In this document: positions 36,801 through 52,000 of the stretch, piece after piece
Numbering within the stretch: position 1 is the first letter of the stretch
Layout: each line of letters starts with the position of its first letter
Assembly: GCF_947242115.1 (NCBI RefSeq)
Contig: NC_074725.1
Span: 13,588,511 to 13,652,510 of the forward strand
Length of the DNA: 64,000 nucleotides
Direction of reading: 5' to 3'
From: Biomphalaria glabrata
Lineage: Eukaryota; Mollusca; Gastropoda; Planorbidae
Notes under the pieces: model-generated
What the model was told of the DNA's origin: nothing
The model's database searches: none
What the model saw: the letters and a program-made list of their open reading frames with translations, nothing else
Translations under genes and position numbers: made by a program

Positions 36801-39800
36801 AATTAAAACATTCAGTACACATTACTAACATACTGTTCACATTCATAACCTGGGAATACATAAACAAAGGCATGTAACTCTTTCATATCTCAATAATTCA
36901 TTCAGACTCACTTAATAGTTACTGACAGCATTGATCTCTAACCAAGAATCCATTGTTAAATTAAGCATTACAACTGATTTTAAACAATAATAGAGAGCTT
37001 CAGTTTGAAAGTCCACAGAAACGTTTCTATAATGTCAGTTTCATTTATATTGTTTAGTAAAAGAAGTTCACTGTTTCTGAAGCCAATTGCATTGGACAGT
37101 ATGTCTTAATCACCAAATTAATAGTGTGATAGAGACAACGGCTAAACCTTCACACTTCAATAATATTTCGAATCCCCTTCCATTATTTACAGCAATACTC
37201 TCTTCTGTGACTCCACCCCTTTTTTTTTTTCCCTTTTTTCTCATCCATTAACTTGGAACAAAAATTCCATTTCCTAGATTTTGTTTGATTCCCTTGTTTC
37301 TGTGAAGCTAGCAGCTGCAGTTCTCTATAAAACTAAAGCAGGTCAGAGACTATGTGTCTACCTTACATTAACTCCAGTGTTTTTGTCAACACTCCTAGGT
37401 TGCCAGATGAACCACACAAGCTACACAAGAGTTTGGCAGACTGTGCCACTACCCGTTACAGCTTTGTCTGCAATGTCTTGTTACATGTAGTCTCAACACC
37501 TGCTGAAAAGTAAGTTTAGATCCCCACAATTTCCTTTGAATCCTTCCTTTTCTTGAGATATAGAAGAGAATTGATCTCTAAAGATTGTAAAAGAATGGAC
37601 AGGCCTGTTAGTGAATGAAATTTTATCCAAGGCAAAAGACAGAGAGGAATGGAGTAAGACGGTCAACAGATTTTGTGTGGTGCCCCAAAGGTTTAACAGA
37701 CTAAGGGATGGGTAAAGGTGGTGAATGTGAAAGATTGTAAATTTGTCTATTGATAAAAAGTCTATTTTTACAACATTTTTGGTTTGGTGTTCATTATTCA
37801 CTTATATACACTAGCTTAAAAAATGAGATAGAAGAGAGAAACATATTTTTTTCAGTTTTATATTATAGTTCACATCACATTGAATTTTGTATCTAGATTT
37901 GTTGTTTTTTTTGCCAGTCTAAGGACCATCAATGACTTGGCTGTACTATGTGCTGAACTGACTGCTCACTGTAACTCACTAAGTCCAGAGTGGCTGGGTG
38001 TTTTGAAAGCTTTGTGCTGTTCCTCACAACAGGATCTTGGGTTTATTGATGTGCTCACTACTATTGATGTAAGTATACAATCAGGACAAAGACTAAATAA
38101 TAAGTGTGAATCACAAGATTATTATTTTATTAATATACCATTCACTTTAGTATATTCAGGTTAATGCTCAGTGATTACTGGGCAGTTATATGCATTCTTT
38201 TCATGTTTGATGGAACTTCCCTATCAATGTGATTTATTGATGTAACTCACTCAAAACCGTGACATATATAAAGTATCATTTTGTAACTTAATGACTGAAC
38301 TTTTAGTATTTTCTTAGGGTACTTGTTGATATTCTTCTTATTTTTGGGATTGTAAAAAAAACAAAAACACCTCAATATTAGAAATATTGACTACTCATCA
38401 TTTGTAGTGTTATTTCTTTTAGTCATAGGATTATTTATATACACATTTTTTTCTATTTCCCAACAGGTGAGTGACCTGTCCATCCATGACTCCCTGGCTG
38501 TCTTCACTGCCATGTTAATAGCTAGGCACTGTTTCTCTCTGCAAGATTTTGTTTACCATGTCGCTCTGCCCTCACTTATGGCTGTATGCTGTCCTGGTAA
38601 TTTATTTACATTACTTATTCGTTTCAAAATTCCTTTTTTTTTTCCCCTACAAATGTATTTAAAATTTTGCTTTGCTGGTTAATAAAAGAAATTATGATGG
38701 GCTTTTTATTGTTTTTTTTTTATATACACACAGATTGGCAGAGTGTTCATGTGCATGTTCCATATTTATTTAAACATTTTATCTGTTTTTTTTTATTTGG
38801 CTTAAATTTGTTTGTATCAGTTTTTATTTCCTCAATATTTATTAAAGGTACATGTGAAAGCAATAAACCATTTAAGCTTTAAGTAATGATCATTATTTAT
38901 TTAAAAGTATAATATTCTTTAGCCAAGATAATCATTTTTTTATACTTTGAAAAAATATATTTTGTTATTTTTGTCTTTAGTTTTCCAAATGAACAACAAT
39001 TGATTTGCTTGTTTACGTAAACTATATAATAAAAGAACAAAGTTGGTATTGTCATAAAAATGTGTATTATTCCTTAGTGGGAATTAAATTGAAATTTTTA
39101 AAATGTTTATTTTGCTGACCTTCTCCTCTTCCCTGATTGTTCTCCCCCCCCCCCCCCCTTTTTTTTTTCTTCCATTACTTTTACAAACATTGATCTAAAG
39201 GTCTCCACAAAAATGTATCTAAATATCTTTTGACTAAAGTAGCTAACATAATCAAGTTGGTCTATGTCTTTACTTTTATAGAAGACCTGTATTTCATCAG
39301 CTAAAGTAAAACTATGCACACACTTATTGCGACAGAAAACACACACACTTTTTTTTGTTGTTTTTATAAATGAAGAAGACTAAGGTGATAGGTTTTGAGA
39401 AAGAAGAACAAGATTCATTTCATCTTCTTAAATGTTATCTTCACAATCATTGCACAGTTTTGTAAATTATATATAGTCTAAATTATATTAAATTATATAA
39501 TCTAGTTTCAATTATGACAAGAAATCAACTAAATCTTGAAGCTATTGGGAACCATTGTATTTTAATCCTTAACATTTAGATATGGCAATAGTGGTAGAAC
39601 AGTAACATTGATTTTTAAAGTGATGAGCAAGAAAACATATTTAATTAATCATCCATTGGAACATTAAATGATGTGCAGACAACATTTAATTATCTGTTAA
39701 CAAAAGAAATGAGAGTTATTGTATTCAAAGGTATTATACCTTAGTGGGAATTAAATTGAAATTTTAAAAATGTTTATATTTATATGCAATATTTAAGTTT

Positions 39801-40028
39801 AAAAAAAAGCCTAATATTATTACTTATTATATTATTATTATTACTTAATATTATTACTTATTATATTATTATTACTTATTATATTACTTTTGAAATTTTA
39901 AAAATGTTTATATTTATATGCAATATTTAAGTTTAAAAAAAAGCCTAATAGAGATTATTGACTGAAAGAACTGAACAAGAATGAGCTTTTAAATATCCAT
40001 TTCTAATCTTTCTATTTTCTTTAACTTC

Positions 40029-40070
<42 letters not shown>

Positions 40071-43000
40071 AATAATAATGATAAAAAGAAAAGTATCACT
40101 GAATAAAATATTAAAAAGAGAGGCCTCAATATTTGGACTTTCTATTTGGGTTCTTTGTTCAAACCTTTATACATTATATACATGTCTACCCTTTCATAAT
40201 TGTCTTTTTAAAACAAACAATATTTATGTCTTCTCTCTTCTACATATATTTCTGCCATCATCTTTGTCCATCTCCTGCTCTACAGAAGGTAAATTTTCTC
40301 TTCTCTGTGTGTGCACACCTCAAACTTGGGGGATCTGCTTTCATTGTTGTCTCTTTTTTTTTATTCACTCATGCATGCTTTACAATTAGTCTAAACCTTC
40401 TGAGCCATCATTTGAGCTGTAGAAATGTGTGGGTATTGGCCCAAGATAAAGCTAGGGTTTTGTTAGATTTACATTTAGGTAAATGATATTCTGAATAAAA
40501 TTTTTTATAATGATGACGGATGGCTCAAATGGTTTGAAATGTGATTGTTTTATCATAAAACTTGTATACTTTCAAACTTGTAATCTAATTAATTAATTAG
40601 TGATTTGATAACAATAAAATAATGAAAGTTTAATAACATTCCATACATGTTTTTCCTTAACACTATTTGTGATTCATAACTTCTTACCTTAGTAGAAGAG
40701 AATCTACTAGAAACAAAAGGTTTGGGAACCAATGCTAATAGGTTAGAAATTCTTATACCATTGTTTCTATGTTTACAGAGGGAGATGCTGAAGCTGAGTC
40801 TGGGGCTCGCCTATCCTGTCACCTGCTTCTCCGATTGTTTAAACCTTCATACCTTATAGCACCACAGTGTAGCATCTCACAGAAAAATCCACCTCCGATA
40901 CGGAACTCCTGTGACAGGCACTTGCTGGAGGCAGCACATTTATTCATTGGGGTGGGGCCAATGTTAGCAGTGCTGAAAGCTATGTTGAAATTAGGTAATA
41001 TTTGAAAGATTTCTAGTCTTACATTTAGTGTGAAGGAAATGTTAAAATATTTGAAGATGTCAGTGTCTAGAAAATGATATTTTATTGTTACAGCGGATGA
41101 ATCTAATGATGAGTCCACTAGTAAAGGAAGCTCTGGCAACTCCAAAGACAAGACTGGCATGTTTCTGGACTATATGCTGAGAAATTTGGAGACTGATGGC
41201 ATATCTGCTGAGATGGAGGCAATGTTGAGGTTTGTTTTACTTGTTTTCTTAACATTTAGGAAAAGTATGTTTTTGTTGTAGGCATTCGTGTGATTTTTTT
41301 TTAAAATTTAGGTTGTACTTTCTTTTTTCTTATGTCTATAATCAGGTAGCTTAATTTTTAACAAAATCAGTTTTTTTTATTTTATATGACCCCTCAACTC
41401 ATCAAAACATAAAGACACTAGAAAAGATGCAAAATGGAGTCATACAATTTTAAACAAACAAATATTCCCATTTGATTAGAGCAACAAAATCAAGCTTAAG
41501 TCACTGATTAACATGCATGACTTGATCGACTTAGGAAATGTGTAGGATGTAATTATCTTCTCTTTTGAAGTGACGTCTGTAATTTATAAGATAAGACACT
41601 AGTTTTGCACAAGGGTGACAGCTAAACACCCACAAATCTTTCAATTAAAAATAATATTCTTGAAATAAGCCAAAGCTTAAAAAAAATTTATATTTTCTTG
41701 ATTGATAATATTTTATCCTAAATATCTCTTACGTTTACAGTGCAAGCTCTGGGGGTCAATCTGGAAAAGATGGTCTGGGCAGCGGCAGCCTCAGTGAGTT
41801 TGCCAAATGTGCCTTGACTGAAATATGTCGACAGGATTGGGTGCGGGAAAAGTTTCTACGTAACCCTGAGAAGCTCTTTACAAGTGACCTGCTGAATGAT
41901 CCCATTTTGTCCTACAGACAGGTAAGTGTGCGTTAGTTTGATAGGTACTTTCTTTAGGAACCATAATGACACTGTGCTTGATACCATAAATGGATATTAC
42001 TGAGCAATGTGGGCTACATCCTAACTTAGAAGTAAGAATTTAAAAAATTTTGCTCAATGCCATTCATTTAATTATAGGAGTTCATATTTTGTTCAAAAAG
42101 ATCATTTCTAAAGCAAAAGGCATGGCTATTTTATTTGAAGACACAAAGATGGATAGGCATAGGTATTTTATTTTTGACACAAAGAGGCATAAAGCATTAA
42201 TCATTCAGAAGTCAGCTTAGGTTGCTGAATTCAGTTGTATCATGCCTTTTAGTTGTTGTTTTAGTGTTATAATCTTTTAAATTGTGAACAGAAAAAAAAA
42301 GAAAAGGAAAATTTAAGAGATACATTATGCTTCCTTGCCATTTTTAGTTTTACTGCAGGGATGTTTAACTATATATTAAGGAACAAATCTGAAAAAAAAA
42401 TAAGCATGGTTATAGTTCTTTATTACAAAATCTGCATAGAGAGACTTTTTGAAAGTAATTCTTTGAAAAGTTTTCATTGAAAAAAAAAATTGCTAAGTTA
42501 AAAATTAAAACAGCCCTCACCTAAGTTCTTACAAACTAAACAACTACATTAATATACTAATTATATTATTTGGTTTCTTATCTAGCTAGAATTGTAACTC
42601 ACTTGTGCGCTAAATATTCCATGGTTTTAATAACTGATTGTGGTTTTAAGTCTCGTGATTGTCTGTTCCCCAGGCCCAGCAGTTGCTCCAGTTGATCTGT
42701 TATCCTACAGGTGTACCCAATCAAGTGGAGGGCTGTGAGCCAGAGAATAAGCATGTGGTTCAAAGAGTTCTACAGGTGGGTACAAACATGGAACATGCAG
42801 CATAAGAGTAATTTAAGTATTGTTGCTCTCTAAAAGCACCTAAGGTTTGTGTTTAGATACTTTTATAACTGAAGGATAAAGAAAGAAATGTAAAAAGAGA
42901 TACCCTTATTTAGATGCAAATTAAGATAGATTAAATATTTTTTTTATCAACTATCATTGCTTATTGTTATTATATAAGTTAATCAATTTATGGGTCATTA

Positions 43001-46000
43001 ATTACCTATTATTGATATCTTAGTACTAAAGGTTGCAACTGGGTTTGCGTAACCATGTGAAACACTGCATTCATCCTTAATCTTCAGAATCAAAGACATT
43101 GCCATTATTAAAGGCTATAGCCATAATTGTATTCACAATTTATGGGGCACAATGATAGAAACTATAGAATGGTTGATAATATTTTTGTTAGAATACTGAT
43201 GTCTAGTTGTCTTTTGATACAGTCACTAAGGAATATGATTGTATTCAATTACTATCTATTATTGAAATCTTAATATTAAATTGTGTAGCATAGCAATACA
43301 ATCTATATGTGTTTTGATGCAGTAGGTGCTATGGAAGTATAGATAATAATTACTTATGAGGTAGATGTCTAGTCTTTTGATCTACTCTGCCAATAAGGTA
43401 GATGTTATATTGCTTGCATTCTGTGTAATTTATATTTCTAAGGGTGAAAAATTTTTTTTTAAATTTTTTTTTTTGTGGTTACCACTTATAATAATAGATT
43501 CTGATGTTTGAAAAATTACTTTTTTTTTCCAGACTTTAGATCAGTGGACACTGAGAGTATCTTGGTTAGAACTGCAGTTGTTGTTTGAGAGAGCTCAGTC
43601 CGTAGCAGTAAGTGGAAACTTGTACTTAAGATAGGGGTCAAAATATTTGGGCTACAGTTTTATATAATATGTATTTTTCAAGTACATACAAACATTGCTG
43701 AACTTTAACTCTTGACTTGACTTTTATTGTATGTTCATCTATCATGATAGCTAACTATTTCACCAGGAAACCAACAGTCTGTTGGAGCTAGTCTCTCGAG
43801 GAACGATCGACCTATTTGATCAGTTGACTGAAAACAAAAACACATCTGAGAGCTCCTCGGTCTCTATCACCTCAGAGAACAAGTAAATGTTTACAAAATA
43901 ATTCTCATTTTGGCTGAACATGTATCTTTTCATTTGCATAGTTTATCAGTATTGACTAGGTCTTGTATATTTGTATTTATATGCTACATGGTAAAATATT
44001 TGTCTGCTTTCAAATCCTGGAGAAGCTCATCCAGCTCTAAATAAAAAGTATCTGATGGGGGAAAGTAAAGTGATTGACAAAGGCTACCTTTCAAAGAATT
44101 AACTTAAGACTTTTCATTTGCCTTCATGGTCAGTCTTACATTGGAACTTCTTTTAAACTGTTTAGGTCAAATATAGAGAACACAATCTGGCTTGTGGCTC
44201 CCCTGATTGCCAAGCTGCCCAGCACGATCCAAGGAAGAGTTCTGAAACTTGCAGCTGCTGTTCTAGAACAAAGCATCAATGAGTATTCCTCTGCTAAAAA
44301 TAAACAGGAGAAAGAGAAAGAGAAAAACATAAGAAGGTATGTGACATCCATCAACACATTCTTCAGATAAATATTTTACTTGTCTTGTGCCTAATAGCTC
44401 TTTTTAAAATTTTTTTTTTATGCCTCTGTTGATATTAGTTTTTTTATTAGCTAAATTTAAAATTCAATACTTAAGTTAGGCTGTAGAAAAATTCATTTTC
44501 TTAAGAAAATATAGTTTCTAGTTCACTTTATTAGGTGTATAGACTTGTGTTTGTAGTTTTTCAATACAATTATGTGCAATATATATATGTGTTAAAATCT
44601 AAAATCATGGTGTAATGAGACTTGTGGAAAAAAATTACCAGTTAGAAAAACAATTTTTATGGCAACATTTCCTCCTCACTTAACTTGGGGAAAAATGAAT
44701 AAATAATGATATTTTTGTGTACCAAAAATTTGTGTGCTTATTTTAGTCATCTTCTGGGCATACAACTGGCAAATTATTCATCCTTTGTAAAGCTTATTGG
44801 ACTGGTGCTCTTATTTTTTTTTTTTTCAAATATTTAGCAAAACTCTCCTTGGGCATCAGCCATTTTTGTCCTTGGTGCTAAGCTGCTTAAAGGGACAAGA
44901 TGAGCAGAGGGAATTTTTACTCAGATCACTCCTGAACCAAATGGAAATGTTAATCAGTAACTTCAAGGACTACACTGTAAGTAATGACAGTGCATTAGTA
45001 CAGTAATTAAATGATGATGTCAGTGAAGTGATCAGTACATGAAATGTGTGTGTTTTTTTTTTGTTACTTTTAGGAGAACAAGGGCCTAGAGGAAGGTAAA
45101 ATCAGACAAAGTATTCAGGAATGTATTCACCTGAGACTCTCCTTGGTAAGTTATCCCAAACAAATCCATTATTTTTGTAAAACTCTGTTTAGAAAAAAAA
45201 ATCAAGTGTTTAGAAAAAAAAATCAAGTATTTCTTTTTGTTATATTGGTTTCATTAATATTATTTAAGTTTTTGTGATGTTTCTCTAATAACCTCAATAC
45301 AATAACCTACTAGAATAATTTTTGTTTTTTTTAATTATTTTATTGAATCCATACTGTAAGAAGAAATTTTCATGAATCACCTAATATAAAATAAGTAGAA
45401 ATGCCTTATTGAAAGGGAGGAGTTTCTACAGACAATGCTGTACCCAGATAAGTTTGTACTCCAGTCATCTGTTCTTAAATGATCGATTTTAGAGAAGCCA
45501 ATCTTGTGTACTAATTGTTTTGTTTTTTTACCATTAAAAACAAAACTGAGATATTTTTACAAATTTTCATGTAGTTAAACTTTTCTTTCCTGGAGGAGGT
45601 GAGGTGATTTGACATCTCAAATAATTATATAGGTTTTGTTAAACACTGCAAGGCATCCAGCAAATAACGCTGGCCAATATCACTAGGTTGTGCTTATCCT
45701 TTTTCTTCTGGCTCAAAGATAATGCTAATCCTAAAAAGGATATTTGTTACAATTTTTATTCAGACTTTGAAAGCCTAAATTATGAAAATAACTTGACTAG
45801 CAGTAAATTAATATTTATATTGTCTTATTGGTTCATATTTTTTCTCAACTGTCAAACAGGAAGGCTTTAGAGGCACTAAAATAAATGAACCCTGAAATAA
45901 TAGAACTCACTAGCACTAAGGATTCTTAGTACATGAAAATGAAATATGGACAAAATTTTCTTTTTTTTTTTTTTAGGTTGGTGGCATCTTTGATGTCATT

Positions 46001-49000
46001 CAGAGAAATAATGCCAGCACAAGTGACTGGGCTCTCATACTTGTCCAGCTTGTTAGTCATGATATGATTGATTGTCAGTCTAACAGGTAGTGTAGTCATC
46101 ACATGAAGTTTGACTTAGTTATTAATACAGAGATCTGACAAGTGTTTTTTTTTTGTTGTTGTTTTTTACTAAATTATAAATGCTACCTGATAAAAGTTAA
46201 CCATGGTGTTTCTTCTTTTTTTTTTATTTTGATATTGCAGTATTACCTATATGTTCAACTAGGCTAGAAATTTTAAATGATATCTATTTCACCAATAAAT
46301 AAATATACATACATATATATATATATACATACATATATAATGACATATCCTTATACATAAGCATTTCTTTTAAAGTTAAAGAAAGCTAAAATCATAATTC
46401 AAATAGTCTTTGTAGTCTTTGTGTTTATTTGACTATACACATTGTATTTAGGAATACAGAAGTGATAAAAAATGATTTCATATTTTTTCATTGGTACTGT
46501 TTTATTGCATTAGGTCACATAATTTAGACATTAAAAATTTTGTTTTAATAAAGTCTGAATTATAAGTGACAGATATTTTGACTGAAAACTTTGTTTCACT
46601 GTCTGTATAACTATTTTATTACTTCAGTAACTTATTGCCTGCATCTAAAATGTATCTGTATATTTTGTTTTACACTTGAATTTCTCTTTATGTCTTTCAG
46701 TGAACTTTTCCTAACTGTTGTGGACATGTTGACAGTTCTTATTCATGGGACCTTGTTGTCTGAAGGCCAAGAAAAAGGAGATGAGAACCGAAAACCCTAT
46801 TTCAATCTTATTAAAAAATTAAGGGTAAGTAGATGTTTCTTTGGAGAAAGTTGTTTAGATCATTTATTGTTAAAATATACATATAGCATCTATGGTATTT
46901 TACTAATGTTTTTGTTTTTTGTGTGACTTCTCTTGGTGTACAGAAAGAACTTGGAGATAAAAATAACCCTACCATCGATCAAGTACGACAATTGTTTCCC
47001 CTTCCCAAGAAGCAGTGTGAAGTCATCACTGTTGAGCCTTATGGAGCTGTCCTAGACAACAAAGGAAACAGAGTGCAGGGGTTTGATGCCATTGGGAAAA
47101 AACCAGTTAGTATTGTAGTTGCCATTCACTAAACAGGATTTCCATGTATTTTTAAAATGTATTTTTGGGAAAATATGGATAAATATCATACAATATTTCC
47201 TAGATCTTGATTTTTGGCTTCATAAAAGTTAATTTTTATTACATAAAAAGGGCAAGCATTTCTCTTTAATTTTGTACCAAATATAACATTTATGAAAACA
47301 AACCAAAAAGTTATTGAATAACATGGTTGAAGTGAATAAGAGTTAAGTAAATGAATAAAGTTAGGCAATGAAAGTTCAATCTTAATGTTGAGACCTTATA
47401 TTTTAGGGACTTCAAGTGGCCCAAAAAGTAGTTTTCAACCCTTGGGAAATTATTGAAGGCCACAAGAATATGCCACCTATTCCTTGGTCTTATTTTGGAG
47501 CTGTCAGGCTGGAAAAGAAAACTCTGAAATATGAAGAACAAAAGAGGTGATTATAAATTTATATAATAATTAATGCTTAAGCCATCAGCAGTGTACTTGC
47601 TCACTTATTTTGGCCATTGTATTCTTATAGAGTGTTCTGTTGAAAGATTTACAATTAAAATAAATAAATTTTTTGTCAGTTCTGTTAAGTTTTTTTTTGT
47701 GATAGTGGGTATTGCAAAGTAGGGATGGGACTAGGTGGGTCATGAGACTATTGACCCCTGGGTAGCAAAAAGCTGAAGTGAACACAACAGATCAAAAAGT
47801 TTTAAGAATCTGGATGGTTGAGAGGTTTGTTTGCCTAGTTCTGTGTTGCTGCTAGGTGGAGTTATTGAATTGGAGTGTACATGTTTTAAGCCCTGGTCAG
47901 AATTCTCCATTTAAAGTAAAGTAACCCATTCAGTACTTGCAATCTATAGGGCAGATGATGTAAAGGTCATCTGTTTCTTTGACTAATTGTTAACAAGGGT
48001 GTCATGTGACCAGCACAATGATCAACCACTTTTACTTTCCCCAAACTAAAGTCAGGTACCCATTAGAATTAGGTGGATGTCCTAAACATAAAAAAATCCC
48101 AGTCTTCACCAGAATTTGAACCCGGGACATCTCAGTTTGGAAGCCAAGCTCAGCCACCACACTCCTGCAGAACTGTCAGTTGTTACACTATATTTAATTC
48201 ACCATTTTCTCTCTTTTATGTGAGAGAAATAACTTTAAAATTTCAAAATGAGAAGAGACAAAAAGAGCTTTTACTTAATTAATGCTTGAGTCACTAGCAA
48301 TGTACTTGCTTACAGATGTTAGGTCCTTGTACATTCTACTTGCATTCCTTGTTTTCGAATTAAAAAAAAAATGTATGTTCAAAACTTCTATTTAAATTAT
48401 TGTATATGACCTTATACTGTATTTGTTTGTTTTGCAGACTTGACCTCTATCACAGCCATTGTTTACGTAAACCTTTGTCCTACTACCTAGAGCCACCTAA
48501 TCTGCCACCAGAAGATCTAGAGCCAATACCAGAAAAACATGTAAATATGCCCAGCTTTTTCTTCAATTGAAAATCTTTTTAACTTTTATTTTGCTTCATC
48601 CTTGTTCTTTGGCAAGTGATTGACAAGTGTGTTTCATGGCATGTACTCATTGGAGCTAGTTGGACAGAAGGATGTCCTAAAATCCTATTATAAAAACTCT
48701 AGCTCTTGCTGGAATTTTAAACTATTGACTCTACAACATAGCACTGTAAAATTCTTACCTCATATCCTTTGTTTCTCAATATGCTTGTATTTATTAAATC
48801 TGAATATTTGATGCGCATGTAACGCCTAATTAGAATGTACTTTTTTTTTCTATTTCGATTACATGATAATATTTTTAAAAAGGATTAAGTATATATTTTT
48901 AAAAAGAAAATTGAATGGGCAACATTAATTAAGTCAAGAGCCAATGAAAATGTTTGGGAATAAATATTTTGAGGAAAAATGTCAAATGTTTTTAAATTTG

Positions 49001-52000
49001 TTTCTCATTTATTCATATTACCATTCTAAATTACATACAAAAATATTATAGGTTTGATAAAAATAAATTCTCCTTGATCTGAAGAAAAATATTTCATCTG
49101 ATGTTTAATGCAATCCAAATTTAATTTGCTTATCTTCTAGGATGAGAAACCCAGAGAGCATATTGAACATTCACTAGATCTCAAGAAAACAGTTAATAAT
49201 AAGAAAAAGAAAAGACCTGCCAAACCTGCTCCACCAAGTAACTCCTTCCCGAATATTGTGAGTCATGACATTACATTAGTATTTTGGTATTTATCCTAAA
49301 TTTATCCTAGATTTCATGGGATTATTTATTTATAAGAAATACAGTTCAGTCTCATGTCTGCAGTGCTTTTTTGTGTGGAGAAAGTCTTTTTCCTGGTGTC
49401 TAACAGTATGTCTAGATTATTGCTTGATCCAATATGGTATTGGTGTTTCAATAGCCTGCAAGCACCTATTCTCAGTCTTAAAATAGTGGTTTCTGTATAT
49501 TTGACATGAGGCCAAGCATCATTTTCTGATGGCTCGTTTTCCTTTTCACTCAAAAGACTTTTGGTGAACGCTTTAGCTTCACTAAGAGATAAATGTCATC
49601 ATCATCATCAAACACCATTTGAGTGAGGGCTTGAGAGGCTCAAATCCTCTCTTGCAAAAGCCCTGGACAGAAACCCTGCTGTCTTGCGTAGTGCATAAAT
49701 GTCCCCATACAGGTCAAGAATTTTTGGTTTCCCAGACCTGTTGAGATGGAGATCAGCAAGTCTGGGGCAGTCAAACAGAATATGAGGCACGGTTTCCTCT
49801 TCCTCCCCGCAGCAGGGGCACCGTGAATCAAAATTTAGCCCTAGCCGTGAGAAATATGAGCCAACAGGACAATGGCCTGTCCTGCACTGTGCTATAATAG
49901 CTTGCTCAGGCCTGGACAGCCTCCACCACGTGGAAGTGAGGTCAGGGCGCCTCATGCGCTCCCAGACTCCACAGGCTTTTTGGGAATTGTCCCAGCACTC
50001 AAACCACTTTTCCATTTCTTTTTTTCGAATTAAAGCCAGAGCATGATGGAAACTTACAGCTTGTTCAGTGGGTGGAATTTGCCCTCCCTGGTGGGCCGAG
50101 GAGTCTGCAACAGTGTTGCCAGTCAGAGATATATGTCAACTCTTTGTTTTCCTTAATCATTGTTTTTATTAACATTTCAGAATAATCCCATGAGACCTAC
50201 TTACTACACTCAACCCGAACCAATATACAGTCCAAATACACCGCAGATATGGCCGTACAACATGCCCCCGCAAACCCCATATATGTACAACAATCAGCAG
50301 CCGCAGCCACCCAGGCCAAGGATGGGCAATCACAACAACTCCAAGATTGTCTTGAGCAAGATGTTGATGAATAGATCCATTTCTGCATCCAATCCAAACT
50401 ACATGCAACCCCCTGTAAGTAGCCTTGTGTTTTGGGATCAACTTTGACTTTATTTGTTACTCTAATGCTTTTAGTCAGACACTTCGTACTCTTTCTTACT
50501 CTTGGTTTGTGAGTTATGAATGAATTAAAAATTTGTAAAATTTTTGAAACTTAAAATCATAAATATAATATTTGAAATACAAAGTAACTTTTGAGATAGA
50601 GTTAAAAAAAAATATTTTTGCTAACATTCTTCAATGTTGATGACAAAATGTTGACCTGAATACCATATTTTTTTCTGCAACATGTTTCACTGGCAAGTTG
50701 TTTTTTTTTTCCATTCTGTTAAGAGCTTAGAAAATAGCAATGTACCTAATGATAATGATTACTCTACTGTACCTTGAGTGCTGCGTGAATGACTGTTAGT
50801 TTGAGTTAAGACCTTTAGTAACCAAATATTTATAAGCTATTAACTTCCCCAAAATATTTACCTGATATATATATATATAATTTACCCCATTAAGCATTTT
50901 CATCACTCACAGTTTCTATTGTCTAATCATTTTTAACTGTAAAGACTAGCAGGGCAGTCTCATGCTACATAGACTAAGAAATAATGCTCAGATTATAGTA
51001 TCTCCATATTTGACATTATTTTCTCTAAGTTTCAGTTTTCTACTTTATGTATTAAATGTCCAGTACAAATGCTTTGAACTTACGCACAATGAAAATGTAT
51101 CAAATGTGTGAAATTATAAAACACCTTTATTTCAATTCCAATTATTAGCTTCATCTCTCTTCATTGGTGGAAAAGTTTGAAAGGAAAAAGTTCTTCTTTT
51201 TTTAAAGCTTAGGTTTAACAGTTATAATTTTCTCAGAATTATTTAATCATCCTTAAAATTAAATTTGTTTTATGTCTTTTCATCAAAAAAAAAAAAAAAT
51301 TAATTTTGACACATTATGTCACACCGGCTTCAGGGGAATTACTGCACTCAACTCAGTTGTTTCTTTTATTCAATAACCAGTTGAATAAATAAATAGACAT
51401 TTTTTAATATTTTGCACACTGTATATAAGGGAAAGCTTCAGGAATGTTTTGAAATATCCAAATGTAAAATGCTAGACTAGATCTAAATTCTAGATGAAAG
51501 ACTCCTTGCAATGAACTCATGAAGCATTACAAGAAATAAATAGAATGAGAAATACTAGACCACCATCAGCTTTATAAAGTAGGCGTTGATTTTTTAAACA
51601 CTTTTTTGTATTACTTGTATTATTTGTGCGACATGATACTTTCAGACACAGTTGCCAGGACCCTCTGGAATGGCCATGTCAAAACAAACACCTCACCACA
51701 ATGCAGCTCTCAGGCACCATATTCTGCAAAGAAATCGTGGGATGATAGATTCTAGTCAGGGAAGCATGTTTACTGGAGCCATGCCTGGACAGAATCAAGG
51801 AGCTATGGTTCACCCAATGGGACAGCCTCAAAGTTGGTGCCATTCATTGTATACATCTGAATCTTGCCATTGAGCAATAAAAAAATATAACTTTTCCAAT
51901 GTAGCTTTTAATGAACAAAAAATCATTTTTAACCATTCTTTTATTTCAGACAGTTATTATAACACAATGGGGGCTCAACAAGGTCGTATGATAGATCCAA

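Noticed and set aside
51646-51873. Exon 42 running on to a stop in its intron as an alternative MED12 end
   Set aside because: The extra residues have no family similarity, and a donor at 51,833 joins in phase to exon 43. Kept only as a possible rare intron-retention form.
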